Assembly (NCBI GenBank): GCA_902779085.1
Contig: CACYZY010000003.1
Span: 248,001-312,000, forward strand
DNA from: an uncultured Bacteroidales bacterium
GTDB taxonomy: Bacteria; Bacteroidota; Bacteroidia; Bacteroidales; Bacteroidaceae
DNA: 64,000 nucleotides
Reading direction: 5' to 3'
The notes beneath the pieces are model-generated. The model ran no database searches. It had not been told where the DNA came from and saw only the letters and a list, made by a program, of their open reading frames with translations. Both the position numbers and the translations under genes were made by a program. Shown in pieces: positions 51,408 through 61,973 of this stretch (within the stretch, counting starts at the first letter, position 1; each line of letters opens with the position of its first letter).

Positions 51408-51441
51408 CTTAACGCTCTTCCAATGATGCCGGCCCTTATCG

Positions 51442-53364
51442 TTAACTATCTATATCTTTCAGCCAGGAGGCGGAAGAAGCATCGCTTGGCATACGCCAGT
51501 CACCACGAGGACTGATGGCAATAGATCCAACTTTAGGACCATCAGGGAGGCAAGAGCGCTTGAACTGCTGGCTAAAGAAACGACGGCAGAAAGTCTGAAG
51601 CCATTTACGGATGGTGTCATTATCATAAACACCAGCAAAGCTACGCTGAGCCAACATGAAGATCTTAGCTGGACTAAACCCGCAACGCATGAAATAATAC
51701 AGGAAGAAATCATGTAACTCGTAAGGACCTACCAAGTCTTCGGTCTTCTGCTTGATATTTCCTTGTTCGTCTGCGGGGATCAACTCAGGGCTGATAGGTG
51801 TATCAACAATATCCAACAACGTAACCTTTGACAACTCATCAATATCATGCAGTGCCACCCACTTGACCAAATGTATCACCAATGTCTTAGGAACACTGCC
51901 ATTAACACCATACATTGACATGTGGTCACCATTGTAAGTAGCCCAACCCAATGCCAACTCAGACAGGTCACCTGTACCAATTACCAAGCCATTCATCTGG
52001 TTCGCTACATCCATCAATATCTGTGTACGCTCACGCGCCTGCGAGTTCTCATATGTCACATCATGATTGTCAACATCGTGACCAATGTCCTTAAAATGCT
52101 GAATGCATGCATCCTTGATGCTGATTTCTCGAATAGTTACCCCTAAGCTCTTCATGAGGTTTATAGCGTTGTTATAAGTACGGTCTGTTGTACCAAAGCC
52201 TGGCATGGTAATGCCTACAATATCCTTACGATCCCGCTGCAGTTTGTCGAAAGTACGTACACACACTAATAGCGCAAGAGTAGAGTCTAAACCTCCAGAG
52301 ATACCAACCACAGCAGTTTGAGCATGCGTATGTATCAGTCGCTTAGCCAAGCCTGCTACCTGGATGGAGAAAATCTCCTCACAACGTTCATCCAGCATAG
52401 GGCCTTGAGGGACAAAGGGATGAGCGTCATATTCACGTGTCAGCTCTACGGGTTTGTCACTCGTACGTTCTATTATTACACGAAGTGCCTCCTTGCCAAT
52501 GTACTGTCGCATACTGGTAGCAAAGGTGGTATTTACGCGGCGCTCACCACGTAGAAAATCAACATCTATTTCACTAATTACAAGCTGTGGTTCCATTTCA
52601 AAGCGTTTGCTACGAGCCAGAAGTTTACCATTCTCATATACCAATGCATTGCCTGAATAGACCACATCGGTAGTAGATTCACCAAAACCACAGGAGCTAT
52701 AAACATAGCCCGACATACTGCGGGCACTCTGTTGACTGAGTAATTGACAGAGATAGTCGTGCTTTCCAATGCATTCATCGGTAGCAGAAAGGTTACAAAT
52801 GATATCAGCACCTTTCAGTGTCAAGATAGAACTGGTAGGAATAGGTGCCCACACATCCTCGCAAATCTCCACCCCAAAGATGGCCTTAGGGGTTTCAAAT
52901 AGCATGTCATGCGTCACTGGCACCAACTGACCACACAAGCGTACATTATCTTGTTTGATCATGTCACCTGAGGTAAACCAGCGCATCTCATAGAATTCTT
53001 TGTAGTTGGGCAAGTAATATTTAGGTACCACGCCCAGCACCTTACCGTGCTGAATCACCGCAGCAGCATTCAGTAACATGCCATGAACAGACACAGGCAA
53101 TCCGATGATGGAAATAATATCCATCTGACGGGTATTCTGCATAATCTGCAACAAGCCTTGTTCCGCCTGATCGAGTAACAATTGCTGTGCAAATAGATCG
53201 CCACAGGTATATGCAGTAAGAGCCAATTCGGGGAAAGTGATAATCTCCACACCCATCTCATTGGCCTCCACTATCTGTTTTTCAATCTCTGAGGCATTAT
53301 ACATACAATCGGCAACTCTCACACCTGGTATGGCAGCTGCTACTTTCACATATCCGTAGTTCAT
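51442..53364 (-). CDS. nadE: Glutamine-dependent NAD+ synthetase
   Basis: A 640-residue two-domain enzyme that makes NAD from deamido-NAD. The N-terminal nitrilase-type glutaminase has the E46-K115-C168 triad ([25 protein letters not shown]) and the C-terminal ammonia-dependent synthetase has the PP-loop SGGLDST near residue 355, [12 protein letters not shown] and [26 protein letters not shown]. Length is normal for the glutamine-type enzyme. About 76 bases upstream lies a degenerate copy of its own first codons, so the 5' end has been duplicated. Confidence 0.96.
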   Translation of the reverse strand: MNYGYVKVAAAIPGVRVADCMYNASEIEKQIVEANEMGVEIITFPELALTAYTCGDLFAQQLLLDQAEQGLLQIMQNTRQMDIISIIGLPVSVHGMLLNAAAVIQHGKVLGVVPKYYLPNYKEFYEMRWFTSGDMIKQDNVRLCGQLVPVTHDMLFETPKAIFGVEICEDVWAPIPTSSILTLKGADIICNLSATDECIGKHDYLCQLLSQQSARSMSGYVYSSCGFGESTTDVVYSGNALVYENGKLLARSKRFEMEPQLVISEIDVDFLRGERRVNTTFATSMRQYIGKEALRVIIERTSDKPVELTREYDAHPFVPQGPMLDERCEEIFSIQVAGLAKRLIHTHAQTAVVGISGGLDSTLALLVCVRTFDKLQRDRKDIVGITMPGFGTTDRTYNNAINLMKSLGVTIREISIKDACIQHFKDIGHDVDNHDVTYENSQARERTQILMDVANQMNGLVIGTGDLSELALGWATYNGDHMSMYGVNGSVPKTLVIHLVKWVALHDIDELSKVTLLDIVDTPISPELIPADEQGNIKQKTEDLVGPYELHDFFLYYFMRCGFSPAKIFMLAQRSFAGVYDNDTIRKWLQTFCRRFFSQQFKRSCLPDGPKVGSIAISPRGDWRMPSDASSASWLKDIDS

Positions 53365-53410
53365 AGTAATTAATTTTTATTTCTACAATTCGTGAACTCG
53401 TAGCAGTATG

Positions 53411-53440
53411 ACCCGCTACTTTCACAAATCCGAAGTCCAT
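53411..53440 (-). pseudogene. Truncated duplicate of the nadE start
   Basis: On the minus strand, ATG GAC TTC GGA TTT GTG AAA GTA GC reads MDFGFVKVA, matching the nadE start MNYGYVKVA, and the bases on its upstream side (TTTTATTTTCCACA) resemble those in front of nadE (TTTTATTTCTACA). The copy breaks off after about ten codons, 76 bp upstream of the true start. It is a small tandem duplication relic. Confidence 0.6.
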
Positions 53441-53501
53441 AGGTTCTAGTTTTATTTTCCACAAAAATAGTTAAATAGTTTCAGCAATACAAATCTTTTC
53501 T

Positions 53502-53509
53502 TATCTTTG
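53502..53509 (+). promoter_or_regulatory. -7 box of the rubrerythrin gene
   Basis: TATCTTTG matches the Bacteroidetes -7 consensus, about 50 bases upstream of the ATG at 53559; the -33 element (GTTTC near 53478) is weak. Confidence 0.6.
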
Positions 53510-53558
53510 TAAAATTGATTTTGATAAAAGTTTTACTAATTAATTAAATCTGAGTTTT

Positions 53559-54113
53559 ATGAAGAAGTTTAGATGTACAGTTTGCGGTTATATCCACGAA
53601 GGAGACGAAGCTCCTGAACGTTGCCCACAATGCAAGGCACCACAATCAAAATTCGTTGAAGTGGTTGAGCAAGAAGGTGCTCCTTTGGCATTTGCCGATG
53701 AGCATGTGATTGGCGTAGCCAAGGGTGTAGATGAAGAGATCTACAAGGGCTTGGTAGATAATTTTAATGGTGAGTGTTCTGAAGTAGGTATGTACTTAGC
53801 CATGAGCCGCCAGGCAGATCGCGAAGGCTATCCTGAAATTGCAGAAGCATTCAGGCGCTATGCATTTGAGGAGGCTGACCATGCTTCTCGCTTTGCTGAG
53901 CTGCTGGGTGAAGTGGTTTGGGACACTAAGACCAACGTCTACAAACGTATGATGGCTGAGCAGGGTGCTTGCGAAGGTAAGATGGCTATTGCCCGTAAGG
54001 CAAAGGCCCTGAATCTTGATGCTATTCATGACACGGTGCATGAAATGGCAAAGGATGAAGCTCGTCATGGCAAGGGATTTGAAGGACTCTATAACAGATA
54101 CTTTAAAGATTAA
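53559..54113 (+). CDS. Rubrerythrin with N-terminal rubredoxin domain (reverse type)
   Basis: A 184-residue NADH-peroxidase-type rubrerythrin protecting against hydrogen peroxide in anaerobes. The rubredoxin-like zinc/iron site is at the N-terminus (C6, C9, C22, C25 in CTVCG and CPQCKAP), so the domain order is reversed compared with classical rubrerythrin. The di-iron domain follows, with [22 protein letters not shown] and [11 protein letters not shown] supplying glutamate and histidine ligands. Single-gene transcript with its own promoter and a strong terminator. Complements the sodB gene at 9 kb in an oxidative stress role. Confidence 0.95.
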   Translation: MKKFRCTVCGYIHEGDEAPERCPQCKAPQSKFVEVVEQEGAPLAFADEHVIGVAKGVDEEIYKGLVDNFNGECSEVGMYLAMSRQADREGYPEIAEAFRRYAFEEADHASRFAELLGEVVWDTKTNVYKRMMAEQGACEGKMAIARKAKALNLDAIHDTVHEMAKDEARHGKGFEGLYNRYFKD

Positions 54114-54145
54114 TATACTCGTCTCAAAATAAAGCGAGAATTGAA

Positions 54146-54182
54146 AATCAAAAAGGCTGCTCGTCGAGCAGCCTTTTTGATT
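54146..54182. terminator. Bidirectional hairpin terminator
   Basis: A perfect 18-bp stem (AATCAAAAAGGCTGCTCG and complement around a single base) with A and T runs on both sides; ends the rubrerythrin transcript and, from the other strand, the OmpP1-type gene operon. Confidence 0.9.
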
Positions 54183-54201
54183 AAGCTAATAACTCAATAT
54201 A

Positions 54202-55764
54202 CTAGAAACGAACGCCTAATGTCAACATAACCTGATGACGATCGTTTGTAAGTTTCGTTACAGTATTCGGATATATCTTATTGCCTTCTTGTACAACAAA
54301 TGGATACATATTAGACTTATAGGTGTCATACTTGTAAGCCAGGTCGGCATAGAAAGAACTACTACGGTAACCTAAACCGAAGGTGACAGTATGACGATCC
54401 ATTGTGTTTGCATAGTCGGTGTCGGTCTGGATAGAATAATATGGCAGATCCTTAAAAGCATTGTCATTGAAGAGTGAGGTGCGATAGTTATATCCTGCAC
54501 GAAGGCCAAATTCTGGTATTGGCTTAAACTCCATACCAACCTTAAAAGCATGTACTGCCTTCATCATGTCACGGGTTGAGTTTTCGAAATCGAAGATCTC
54601 ATCATAGCCATCGACATCCTTGAACTTCATATAGCCATAATCCTGATACTCATATTCTGCATCAAAAGCAAACTGGCTTCCTATGGTTGATGCCACACTA
54701 ACATTGAACAACCAAGGGGTCTGGAAATGGAATGGGCGTATCATATCGCCAGGAACAGTCAGTTCGTTAACTGTAGATACATGAGCATCGAAAACTTCAT
54801 CTTCAACAGGATCATAAACTGTTGAATTTATCTCTGCACTGGTCTTATAGTCCAAACTATAGAATGTAGGGGTGTGCATAGCCAAACCAAAGCGGAAAGG
54901 CGAGTCTTCAAATGGGCGGAAGATAGCACCTAATTTAAAATCAATGCCTGTGCCTACAATGCGATTCCAGCTACTGAGGTCGTAACCTTCATTTCTTGTG
55001 CCAGGATACACCTCTTCATAGTAGGTATATTTCTTATAATTGAGATCATAGCCTCCTAAGGTAAGACCCAAATAAACGCGGTCATTGATATTAAAAGCCA
55101 CATTGAAACTGTACTCATCTAAGTGGCCGCGCTGTTCAACCTCAAGCAGAGCATCTCCTTGGTCGTACATACCATAATACTGTTCGTTCTCACCAGTCGG
55201 TTCAATCACATAACCATAATAGCCAATGGCAGAAAGCCAACCTATTTCTTCATTCTCGAAAGCATTATCCCAAGCATCATACATGATACCATCGGCCTGC
55301 TGTGCCATTTGTAGAGTCTGGGTAAAATCTCCCAAATTGCCAGAAAACTTTTGTTTGTTAAAGAAAGACTTTGCCCTACGATAGTTGAAACCAAAATTGA
55401 CATAGCGAAGTGGCGTAGAGTTGCCTATCTTAGAGGAATAGACAAATCCAATTTGATTGAAGTCACCTCGAACATCATCGTTCTTAAAAGTACCAGTGAG
55501 TGTATTACTCTTGGTATTGTAAGAAGACAAGCCAAAGGTGGTTTGCAAATCGCTACTGCGGAAAATTCCGATGCCTGCAGGATTGGTGTTCATCGTTGAG
55601 ATGTCACCACCTAACGCACTCATGGCGCCACCCATACTCACAAAACGAGCTGTACCGTTCAATTCCTTGTCGATGAACTTTGCGCCATCATATACTGTCT
55701 GCGCAGCTGCAGAGCCTGCCAAAAACAGCAGGCTCCATACAGCCAATATGATTCTTTTCTTCAT
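54202..55764 (-). CDS. Outer membrane transport protein, OmpP1/FadL/TodX-like
   Basis: A 520-residue beta-barrel protein with a signal peptide (MKKRIILAVWSLLFLAGSAAA), then the plug-like FVSMGGAMSALGGDISTMNTNPAGIGIF, the N-terminal signature of FadL/OmpP1-type transporters of hydrophobic compounds. The rest shows alternating aromatic barrel strands, and the end QVMLTLGVRF finishes in an aromatic residue as expected for an outer membrane barrel. It follows the low-complexity secreted protein by 39 bp on the same strand, so they may be co-expressed. Transported substrate unknown. Confidence 0.85.
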   Translation of the reverse strand: MKKRIILAVWSLLFLAGSAAAQTVYDGAKFIDKELNGTARFVSMGGAMSALGGDISTMNTNPAGIGIFRSSDLQTTFGLSSYNTKSNTLTGTFKNDDVRGDFNQIGFVYSSKIGNSTPLRYVNFGFNYRRAKSFFNKQKFSGNLGDFTQTLQMAQQADGIMYDAWDNAFENEEIGWLSAIGYYGYVIEPTGENEQYYGMYDQGDALLEVEQRGHLDEYSFNVAFNINDRVYLGLTLGGYDLNYKKYTYYEEVYPGTRNEGYDLSSWNRIVGTGIDFKLGAIFRPFEDSPFRFGLAMHTPTFYSLDYKTSAEINSTVYDPVEDEVFDAHVSTVNELTVPGDMIRPFHFQTPWLFNVSVASTIGSQFAFDAEYEYQDYGYMKFKDVDGYDEIFDFENSTRDMMKAVHAFKVGMEFKPIPEFGLRAGYNYRTSLFNDNAFKDLPYYSIQTDTDYANTMDRHTVTFGLGYRSSSFYADLAYKYDTYKSNMYPFVVQEGNKIYPNTVTKLTNDRHQVMLTLGVRF

Positions 55765-55803
55765 ATCTTAATATTTTATATTATCAACTTTATCACCTTA
55801 GGT

Positions 55804-57198
55804 TTAGCGAGAGCGTGTACCACCGCCTCCACCGCCACCGCGTGAACCACCTCCGCCACTGAAGCCACCGCCACCGCGAGAGCCACCGCTGCTAAAGCCG
55901 CCACCGCTGTATGAGCGAGAGCTAGAGCTGCCAGAATAGCTACGAGTAGAACTGCTACTACGAGTTGGCGTACTGGTGTTGCTGCGTACACGAGAACTGC
56001 TGCTAGAGCCAGGAGTATAGCTGCGGCTGCTCTGAGTACTGTTACTTGGGCTATAAGAACGGGCACGAGTACCAGTGCTGCCTGAACTGCTACGTACGGT
56101 AGAGCCTCTGCGAGTATTAATAGTGGTGCCACTGCTGTTGCTGCGTACTCGAGTACCGCCATTATTTGGTGTAACAGTGGTGTTACTGCGAGTACCAGAG
56201 GTATTGGTACGTACACGGGTTCCATTGCTATTGATTACCCTTCCATTAGTAGTGGTACGAGTACGAGTGCCATCGGTGCTGCGCACACGAGTACCATTAC
56301 CAGTACGAGTACGTACATTACTATTGTTCACACCTATGCCGTTGCCACTTGTGCCACCTCTACGAGTAGAGTTAGAATAGGTACTACGTGCTCCTGGAAC
56401 ACCACGATATGTGTAGTTATGTGGACGATAGTGGTAGCCACCCCAACCATAATAGTGGTGTGGGCCGTACCAGCCACCATACCATCCGCCATACCAACCA
56501 GTGTACCATGGGCTGTACCAACCGCCATACCAGCCATAGTGCCATGGGCTATACCAAGGGCTGTACCATGAAGTATACCAAGGATGATACCAAGTACTCC
56601 ATCCCCAACCCCATCCAATAGTTGAGAAACGCCAATCAAACCACAGACGGTTGCTCCAGGTAGGGAATACATATGCGTAATAGTCGTCAACAAATACGTT
56701 CCACTCCCAAGAGTTCAGACCGTAAACGACATCCCAATAATATGGGCTGCTGATGCTGATAGCGAAACGAGGGTTACGGAAACGGATGATACGAGTAGCA
56801 TACTCGTAGTCATCGGTGTTACCATCGAAACCGTTTACCCACTCGCCATCAAGCTCGCTGTCGTAATTAGTATCACCGTTAACCACTGCAGTCTTGTCTG
56901 AAGCAGTAGCATCGACAGAGTAACGACGATTGTATTCATCGACACTGCGCTTATTCTTTTTATTACCGTTTACTACCACTTTAGTCCCTTTTGGGACAAC
57001 AACGGTAGTAGAAGGGGTACCTGAGTTCACGACCACTGTTTTACGTGCTGCAGCTGCCTCAGTTTTCTGCTCCGCAGCCTTCTCCTGCTCCTTTTGAGTC
57101 TTGGTAGGAACATAGTAAAGGTCGTCAACCACATTCTGTGCCATCACCATAAATGGTGCAAACACTGCCATCAGCAATAAAACAATCGACTTCTTCAT
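55804..57198 (-). CDS. Low-complexity secreted protein with Trp/Tyr/Gly and Thr/Arg/Ser repeats
   Basis: A 464-residue protein with a signal peptide (MKKSIVLLLMAVFAPFMVMA). Residues 22-195 form a normal-looking domain. Residues about 195-257 are dominated by W, Y, G and P (units such as WYSPW, GWYGG), residues about 285-345 by TRVR/NTSGTR repeats, and the last 120 residues by S, R and G, ending GGGGGGTRSR. The composition is extreme: aromatic residues and then arginines would give phase-separating or self-adhesive behaviour. It resembles poorly characterised Bacteroidales proteins of envelope biogenesis; its function is unknown. Upstream of the OmpP1 gene. Confidence 0.7.
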   Translation of the reverse strand: MKKSIVLLLMAVFAPFMVMAQNVVDDLYYVPTKTQKEQEKAAEQKTEAAAARKTVVVNSGTPSTTVVVPKGTKVVVNGNKKNKRSVDEYNRRYSVDATASDKTAVVNGDTNYDSELDGEWVNGFDGNTDDYEYATRIIRFRNPRFAISISSPYYWDVVYGLNSWEWNVFVDDYYAYVFPTWSNRLWFDWRFSTIGWGWGWSTWYHPWYTSWYSPWYSPWHYGWYGGWYSPWYTGWYGGWYGGWYGPHHYYGWGGYHYRPHNYTYRGVPGARSTYSNSTRRGGTSGNGIGVNNSNVRTRTGNGTRVRSTDGTRTRTTTNGRVINSNGTRVRTNTSGTRSNTTVTPNNGGTRVRSNSSGTTINTRRGSTVRSSSGSTGTRARSYSPSNSTQSSRSYTPGSSSSSRVRSNTSTPTRSSSSTRSYSGSSSSRSYSGGGFSSGGSRGGGGFSGGGGSRGGGGGGGTRSR

Positions 57199-57348
57199 AT
57201 CCTTAAAATTTTAAATGAGTAATCTTCTTTTTACTCTTTTAACACCCGAAAGTAATCATTACTGCACACTTCAGCAAATTATTTTCACTTTTTCTTTATC
57301 ATCATTGTTTTTTTTAACTAAATTGTTTTTCGATTGGGAAAAACAAGC

Positions 57349-57356
57349 TATCTTTG
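57349..57356 (+). promoter_or_regulatory. -7 box of the ungD2/pglF-like gene
   Basis: TATCTTTG matches the consensus. It overlaps an ATG at 57354, so translation must start further downstream at 57375 (MKISNIVQNY). Confidence 0.75.
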
Positions 57357-57374
57357 CATTCAAATACATTAATT

Positions 57375-59279
57375 ATGAAAATTAGTAATATCGTTCAAAA
57401 TTATATATCTGAGCGTGTGTTACCTATTTGGTGCATCTTCCTCCTCGACATATTTATGGTAGCCATATCGGTAGTCATGGCGTGCCTATTACGTTATGAT
57501 TTCACGACGGTTTTTTCCTCCGACAGTATTTTGGGCAAAGCTATCCTATGGATACTGCCTGTGAACATGATATTCTTCAAGGTATTCCATACTTATGCTA
57601 ACGTCATCCGATTCTCGTCTTTCGTAGATATCATGCATATCTTCGTGTCACTCACCATCAGTCACCTAATATTGGTGATTGCCAGCATTGTGTGCGAAGT
57701 TGCCTTCGACTATGAGTTTCTCCCTATAAGTGTACTACTCATTTCTTACGTATTTTCATTTGCCGCATTATCTGGTGTACGCGTATTAATCAAGGTAATA
57801 TATGAGTATTTTAGTTTTGACGGGAAACATGGTACAAATGTATTTATATTTGGCACACGAGAATATGGTGTAGACATTGCCAAATCTATCCGATCTAAAT
57901 CACATTATAAATACCGCCTGAAAGGTTTTATTTCTAGTGATCCAGCCTTTATCGACAAGGTAATCATGGGTGTAAAAGTTTATCCTTTCGACAATGAACT
58001 GATTAATATTTTAGAGGAGAAAAATATCAATGCAGTGATTGTGACTCCTTATAACATGGATAAGTTGAAAGACACCTCATTCACAGAACAATTATTGTCG
58101 CGGAACATTAAGATCATGGTGTTACCTAATTTGAGTGAGTGGAACAAAAATACAAGCAGCATTGTCCAACTGAAGGAACTACAAATTGAAGACTTATTGC
58201 AACGTGATCCTATTCAGATTGACATGCAGAAGATTGCCTCACATTTGGAAGGTAAGCGTGTGATGATTACAGGTGCTGCTGGATCTATTGGTAGTGAGAT
58301 TGTACGTCAAGTAGCATCGTTCAACCCTTATAATCTGGTACTGATTGACCAGGCAGAGACACCACTGCATGATATTCGTCTTGAACTACAATCAAGATGG
58401 ATGGAAATTGAAGCAGAAACTATTGTGGCAGACATTTCCAATGCAACTCGCATGGAACAAATCTTTGCTCTTTATCGCCCACAGTATGTTTTTCATGCTG
58501 CAGCCTATAAGCATGTGCCGATGATGGAGGACAATGCATCCGAAGCTATTCAAAATAATGTAAAGGGTACACGTATTTTAGCTGATTTAGCCGTTAAATA
58601 CCAGACAGAGAAGTTCGTGATGATATCTACAGATAAGGCCGTGAACCCATCAAACGTCATGGGCTGTTCAAAGCGTATCTGCGAAATCTATGTGCAATCG
58701 TTAGCAAAGAAACTGGAGCATGATGGCAACAAGACTACTCAGTTCATCACTACCCGATTTGGAAATGTGCTGGGTTCTAATGGTTCTGTCATTCCTCTTT
58801 TCCGCAAGCAAATAGAACAAGGTGGTCCCGTAACTGTGACCCATCCTGAGATTATTCGCTACTTCATGACCATTCCAGAGGCATGTCGATTGGTACTTGA
58901 GGCTGGTAGTATGGGCAGTGGTGGTGAGATTTATATTTTTGACATGGGTAAACCTGTGAAGATTCTTGATTTGGCTAAGCAAATGATAAGTCTGTCTGGG
59001 CGCAATGACATCCAAATCAAGTTTACTGGCCTGCGTCACGGTGAGAAACTTTATGAGGTGCTACTTAATGATAAAGAGCATACAAAGCCAACTTACAATG
59101 ACAAAATCATGATTGCTGACGTGCGTGAGTATGACTACGGTGAGGTAAAGAAGAAGATAGAAGAATTGGAGGAAGTGTCAACTACATATGACCAGATGAA
59201 GATTGTAGAGAAGATGAAGGAACTTGTACCAGAGTATGTGAGCAAGAATTCTATATTTGAAAAGTTAGATCATAAATGA
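57375..59279 (+). CDS. UDP-N-acetylglucosamine 4,6-dehydratase, membrane-bound (UngD2/PglF/CapD-like)
   Basis: A 634-residue protein (start 57375) with four membrane helices in residues 1-150, a CoA-binding-like middle domain (VFIFGTREYGVDI) and a large C-terminal dehydratase with MITGAAGSIGSE, the STDKAVNPSNVMGCSKR active-site segment in which methionine takes the place of the SDR tyrosine (as in PglF/FlaA1 relatives), and TRFGNVLGSNGSVIPLF. It should make UDP-2-acetamido-4-keto-2,6-dideoxyglucose in the membrane. That is the substrate of the WcfR-type aminotransferase at 20.5 kb, so this distant gene likely completes the capsule's primer-sugar pathway, though it also may serve protein glycosylation. 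Confidence 0.9.
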   Translation: MKISNIVQNYISERVLPIWCIFLLDIFMVAISVVMACLLRYDFTTVFSSDSILGKAILWILPVNMIFFKVFHTYANVIRFSSFVDIMHIFVSLTISHLILVIASIVCEVAFDYEFLPISVLLISYVFSFAALSGVRVLIKVIYEYFSFDGKHGTNVFIFGTREYGVDIAKSIRSKSHYKYRLKGFISSDPAFIDKVIMGVKVYPFDNELINILEEKNINAVIVTPYNMDKLKDTSFTEQLLSRNIKIMVLPNLSEWNKNTSSIVQLKELQIEDLLQRDPIQIDMQKIASHLEGKRVMITGAAGSIGSEIVRQVASFNPYNLVLIDQAETPLHDIRLELQSRWMEIEAETIVADISNATRMEQIFALYRPQYVFHAAAYKHVPMMEDNASEAIQNNVKGTRILADLAVKYQTEKFVMISTDKAVNPSNVMGCSKRICEIYVQSLAKKLEHDGNKTTQFITTRFGNVLGSNGSVIPLFRKQIEQGGPVTVTHPEIIRYFMTIPEACRLVLEAGSMGSGGEIYIFDMGKPVKILDLAKQMISLSGRNDIQIKFTGLRHGEKLYEVLLNDKEHTKPTYNDKIMIADVREYDYGEVKKKIEELEEVSTTYDQMKIVEKMKELVPEYVSKNSIFEKLDHK

Positions 59280-59314
59280 TTATTTGAAAATTGAGTTTTT
59301 ATTTAAATAAAGGC

Positions 59315-59350
59315 AATAAAAAAGACTGCATTTCTGCAGTCTTTTTTATT
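59315..59350. terminator. Bidirectional hairpin terminator
   Basis: Perfect 16-bp stem (AATAAAAAAGACTGCA and complement) around TTTC, with A/T runs on both sides, between the convergent ungD2/pglF-like and glycogen phosphorylase genes. Confidence 0.9.
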
Positions 59351-59364
59351 ACCCTATTATCGGT

Positions 59365-61938
59365 TTAGAATTGTGGCAACTCCAACCACTTCACGTAGCA
59401 GAAATCCTGACGGTGTGGCAACTGCTTGTTACGCGGATACATACGGATTGCACTCTTGTATAATCCGAATTGTGTGGGTGACAACTTAGCCTCGAAGATG
59501 TAGTTATTACCTTCACGACCAGTGAGTTGAAGTGGCTCAACGCTATAAACACGTTCCTCACCATCTTTATTAGTATAAACATTCACCTTCTCTAAACCTA
59601 TTGCATCATCAAGACCTTGCTCATCAATAACATACTTGATAGAGTATTCAGCTCCTGCTTCGATACCTCCCGACGGGAAGTCCCATGAACATGACACCAC
59701 ACGGATGCCATCCCAGCGCTCAGCCACAGCTTCTTTCCACTGTGCAATCTCTTTAGCCAGACGGAAGTTATCCTTTGCTATCTCCTTGAAACGCTTAGCC
59801 TGTTTGATGTAGAACTTATTGTAGTAATCATCCAGCTGACGTTTCATGGTATAATGTGGAGCAATCTGTGCAATGGAATTCTTGATGACCTTGATCCAGC
59901 CTTTAGAGATGCCCTTTTTATCTTTATTGAAGTACAAAGGAATAATCTCATTCTCCAACAGATTATAGATGGTAGCTGCATCAAGCTGATCCTGATGCTC
60001 TTGGTTCTGGTATGTACGCTTCTCAGTGAGTGCCCAACCAGCACCTTCACGATAGCCTTCTAACCACCAACCATCCTTTACACTGAGGTTGACCACGCCA
60101 TTCATCTCTGCTTTCTCACCTGAAGTACCTGAAGCCTCCAAAGGACGAGTCGGAGTGTTCATCCAGATATCAACGCCACTCACTAAGCGGCGTGCCAACA
60201 GGAAGTCATAGTCCTCAAGGAAAATAACCTTTCCTATGAACTCAGGACGTTGAGAAATCTCGAATATCTTCTTGATCAATCCCTGTCCTGCACCATCTGC
60301 AGGATGTGCCTTACCTGCGAAGAGGAAGATTACTGGATGCTCAGGATCGTTGACAATCTTCTTCAAACGTTCAATATCGGTAAACAACAAGTGTGCACGC
60401 TTATAAGTTGCGAAGCGACGACAGAAACCGATAACCAGTGAATTGGGGTTAATACGGCCCATGAGCTTCACAACACGCTGTGGATCGCCTTGGTTCTTCA
60501 ACCAGGTTTCACGGAACTGCTCTTGGATATATTCAAACAGTTTCTTCTTCAAAGCCATACGAGTTGCCCAGATTTCTTCGTCAGGGCAGTTGTAAATGCC
60601 ATGCCAGATTTTCTCATTAGACTGATCACTCAAATGTTTCTCGTCAAAATACTTAGCATAGAGGTGACGCCATTCGGTAGCACACCAAGTAGGGAAATGG
60701 ACTCCATTTGTCACATAACCCACATGGTTCTCTTGTGGAAAATAGCCATTCCAAATAGGAGCAAACATCTTCTGGCTTACCCAGCCATGCAACATAGATA
60801 CGCCATTAACTTCCTGGCAGGTATTGCAAGCAAAGGTAGACATACAGAACTTCTCCCCGTGATCGTTAGGGTTAATACGCCCCATGCCTATAAACTCGTC
60901 CCAACTGATGCCCAGTCGCTGAGGATAACCACCCATGTATTTGCCAAACAATCCTTCATCGAAATAATCATGACCTGCTGGTACTGGAGTGTGTACCGTA
61001 TATAAGCCACTAGCCCGTACCAATTCTAGAGCCTGATTAAATGTAAGACCATCTTCCTCAATATAATCTACTAAACGCTGCAGATTGCAGAAAGCTGCAT
61101 GACCTTCATTGCAATGATATATATCTTTCTTGATACCCAGCTTCTTCAACAACAACATACCGCCTATGCCAAGCAGGATTTCCTGCTTCAGACGATTTTC
61201 CCAGTCGCCACCATAAAGGGCGTGGGTAATTGGCTTGTCATACTCTGAGTTCATCTCATTGTCGGTATCCAACAAGTACAACTTTACTCGACCGACATTG
61301 ACACGCCATACATAAGCATGCACCTGATAGTTATTATAAGGCACGTCGATAACCATTGGATTGCCGTTCTTGTCAAGTTGACGCTCAATAGGCAAACTGC
61401 TGAAGTTCTGCGTCTCATAGTTGGCAATCTGTTGACCTTCCATATTAAGACTTTGGGTAAAATAACCAAAGCGATAGAGGAAACCCACTGCACACATATC
61501 AACATTAGAATCTGAAGCCTCTTTTACATAGTCTCCTGCCAACATACCCAATCCACCACTATATATTTTCAGGGCAGAGTGGATACCATATTCCATACAG
61601 AAATAGGCCACAGAAGGGCGATTAGCATCTGGCTTAACGTCCATATAAGTGCGGAACATATCATAAACGCTCTTTATGCGTTTCATCAATGCCTTATCTT
61701 TTAAAATTTCTTCCTTGCGAGTGTAGGTGAGACGTTCCAACAACATGACAGGGTTGTGTTTTACCTCGTGATAAAGATCTGGATCCAGGTCACGGAATAA
61801 ATCACGAGCCTCATAATTCCATACCCACCACATATTGTGGGCAATTTCATCCAAACATTTCAACTGCTCTGGAAGACTAGACTTAACAATCAAGTCTCTC
61901 CATTGAGGAGCATTTGCATAATCTGCTTTGATTTTCAT
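59365..61938 (-). CDS. glgP: Glycogen/alpha-glucan phosphorylase
   Basis: An 857-residue GT35 enzyme that releases glucose-1-phosphate from glycogen or maltodextrins. It belongs to the bacterial/archaeal short branch: an N-terminal domain ([23 protein letters not shown]), [35 protein letters not shown], and the PLP site [14 protein letters not shown] with lysine K609, then DGWWLEGY. It sits 35 bp downstream of glycogen synthase, so the storage polymer's synthesis and breakdown are in one transcript. The usual M in GTSGMKA is E, a small variation. Confidence 0.95.
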   Translation of the reverse strand: MKIKADYANAPQWRDLIVKSSLPEQLKCLDEIAHNMWWVWNYEARDLFRDLDPDLYHEVKHNPVMLLERLTYTRKEEILKDKALMKRIKSVYDMFRTYMDVKPDANRPSVAYFCMEYGIHSALKIYSGGLGMLAGDYVKEASDSNVDMCAVGFLYRFGYFTQSLNMEGQQIANYETQNFSSLPIERQLDKNGNPMVIDVPYNNYQVHAYVWRVNVGRVKLYLLDTDNEMNSEYDKPITHALYGGDWENRLKQEILLGIGGMLLLKKLGIKKDIYHCNEGHAAFCNLQRLVDYIEEDGLTFNQALELVRASGLYTVHTPVPAGHDYFDEGLFGKYMGGYPQRLGISWDEFIGMGRINPNDHGEKFCMSTFACNTCQEVNGVSMLHGWVSQKMFAPIWNGYFPQENHVGYVTNGVHFPTWCATEWRHLYAKYFDEKHLSDQSNEKIWHGIYNCPDEEIWATRMALKKKLFEYIQEQFRETWLKNQGDPQRVVKLMGRINPNSLVIGFCRRFATYKRAHLLFTDIERLKKIVNDPEHPVIFLFAGKAHPADGAGQGLIKKIFEISQRPEFIGKVIFLEDYDFLLARRLVSGVDIWMNTPTRPLEASGTSGEKAEMNGVVNLSVKDGWWLEGYREGAGWALTEKRTYQNQEHQDQLDAATIYNLLENEIIPLYFNKDKKGISKGWIKVIKNSIAQIAPHYTMKRQLDDYYNKFYIKQAKRFKEIAKDNFRLAKEIAQWKEAVAERWDGIRVVSCSWDFPSGGIEAGAEYSIKYVIDEQGLDDAIGLEKVNVYTNKDGEERVYSVEPLQLTGREGNNYIFEAKLSPTQFGLYKSAIRMYPRNKQLPHRQDFCYVKWLELPQF

Positions 61939-61973
61939 TTGTAAATCTTTGATTAGTTAATTACTTCTACAAT

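Noticed and set aside
55776..56225. 149-codon Ala/Val-rich frame inside the low-complexity gene
   Set aside because: It is a frame-shifted reading of the Ser/Arg/Gly repeat and has no independent start or support.
59365..61938. Possible second enzyme domain fused to glycogen phosphorylase
   Set aside because: The N-terminal 90 residues are the usual extension of the short-branch alpha-glucan phosphorylases, not an extra catalytic domain.
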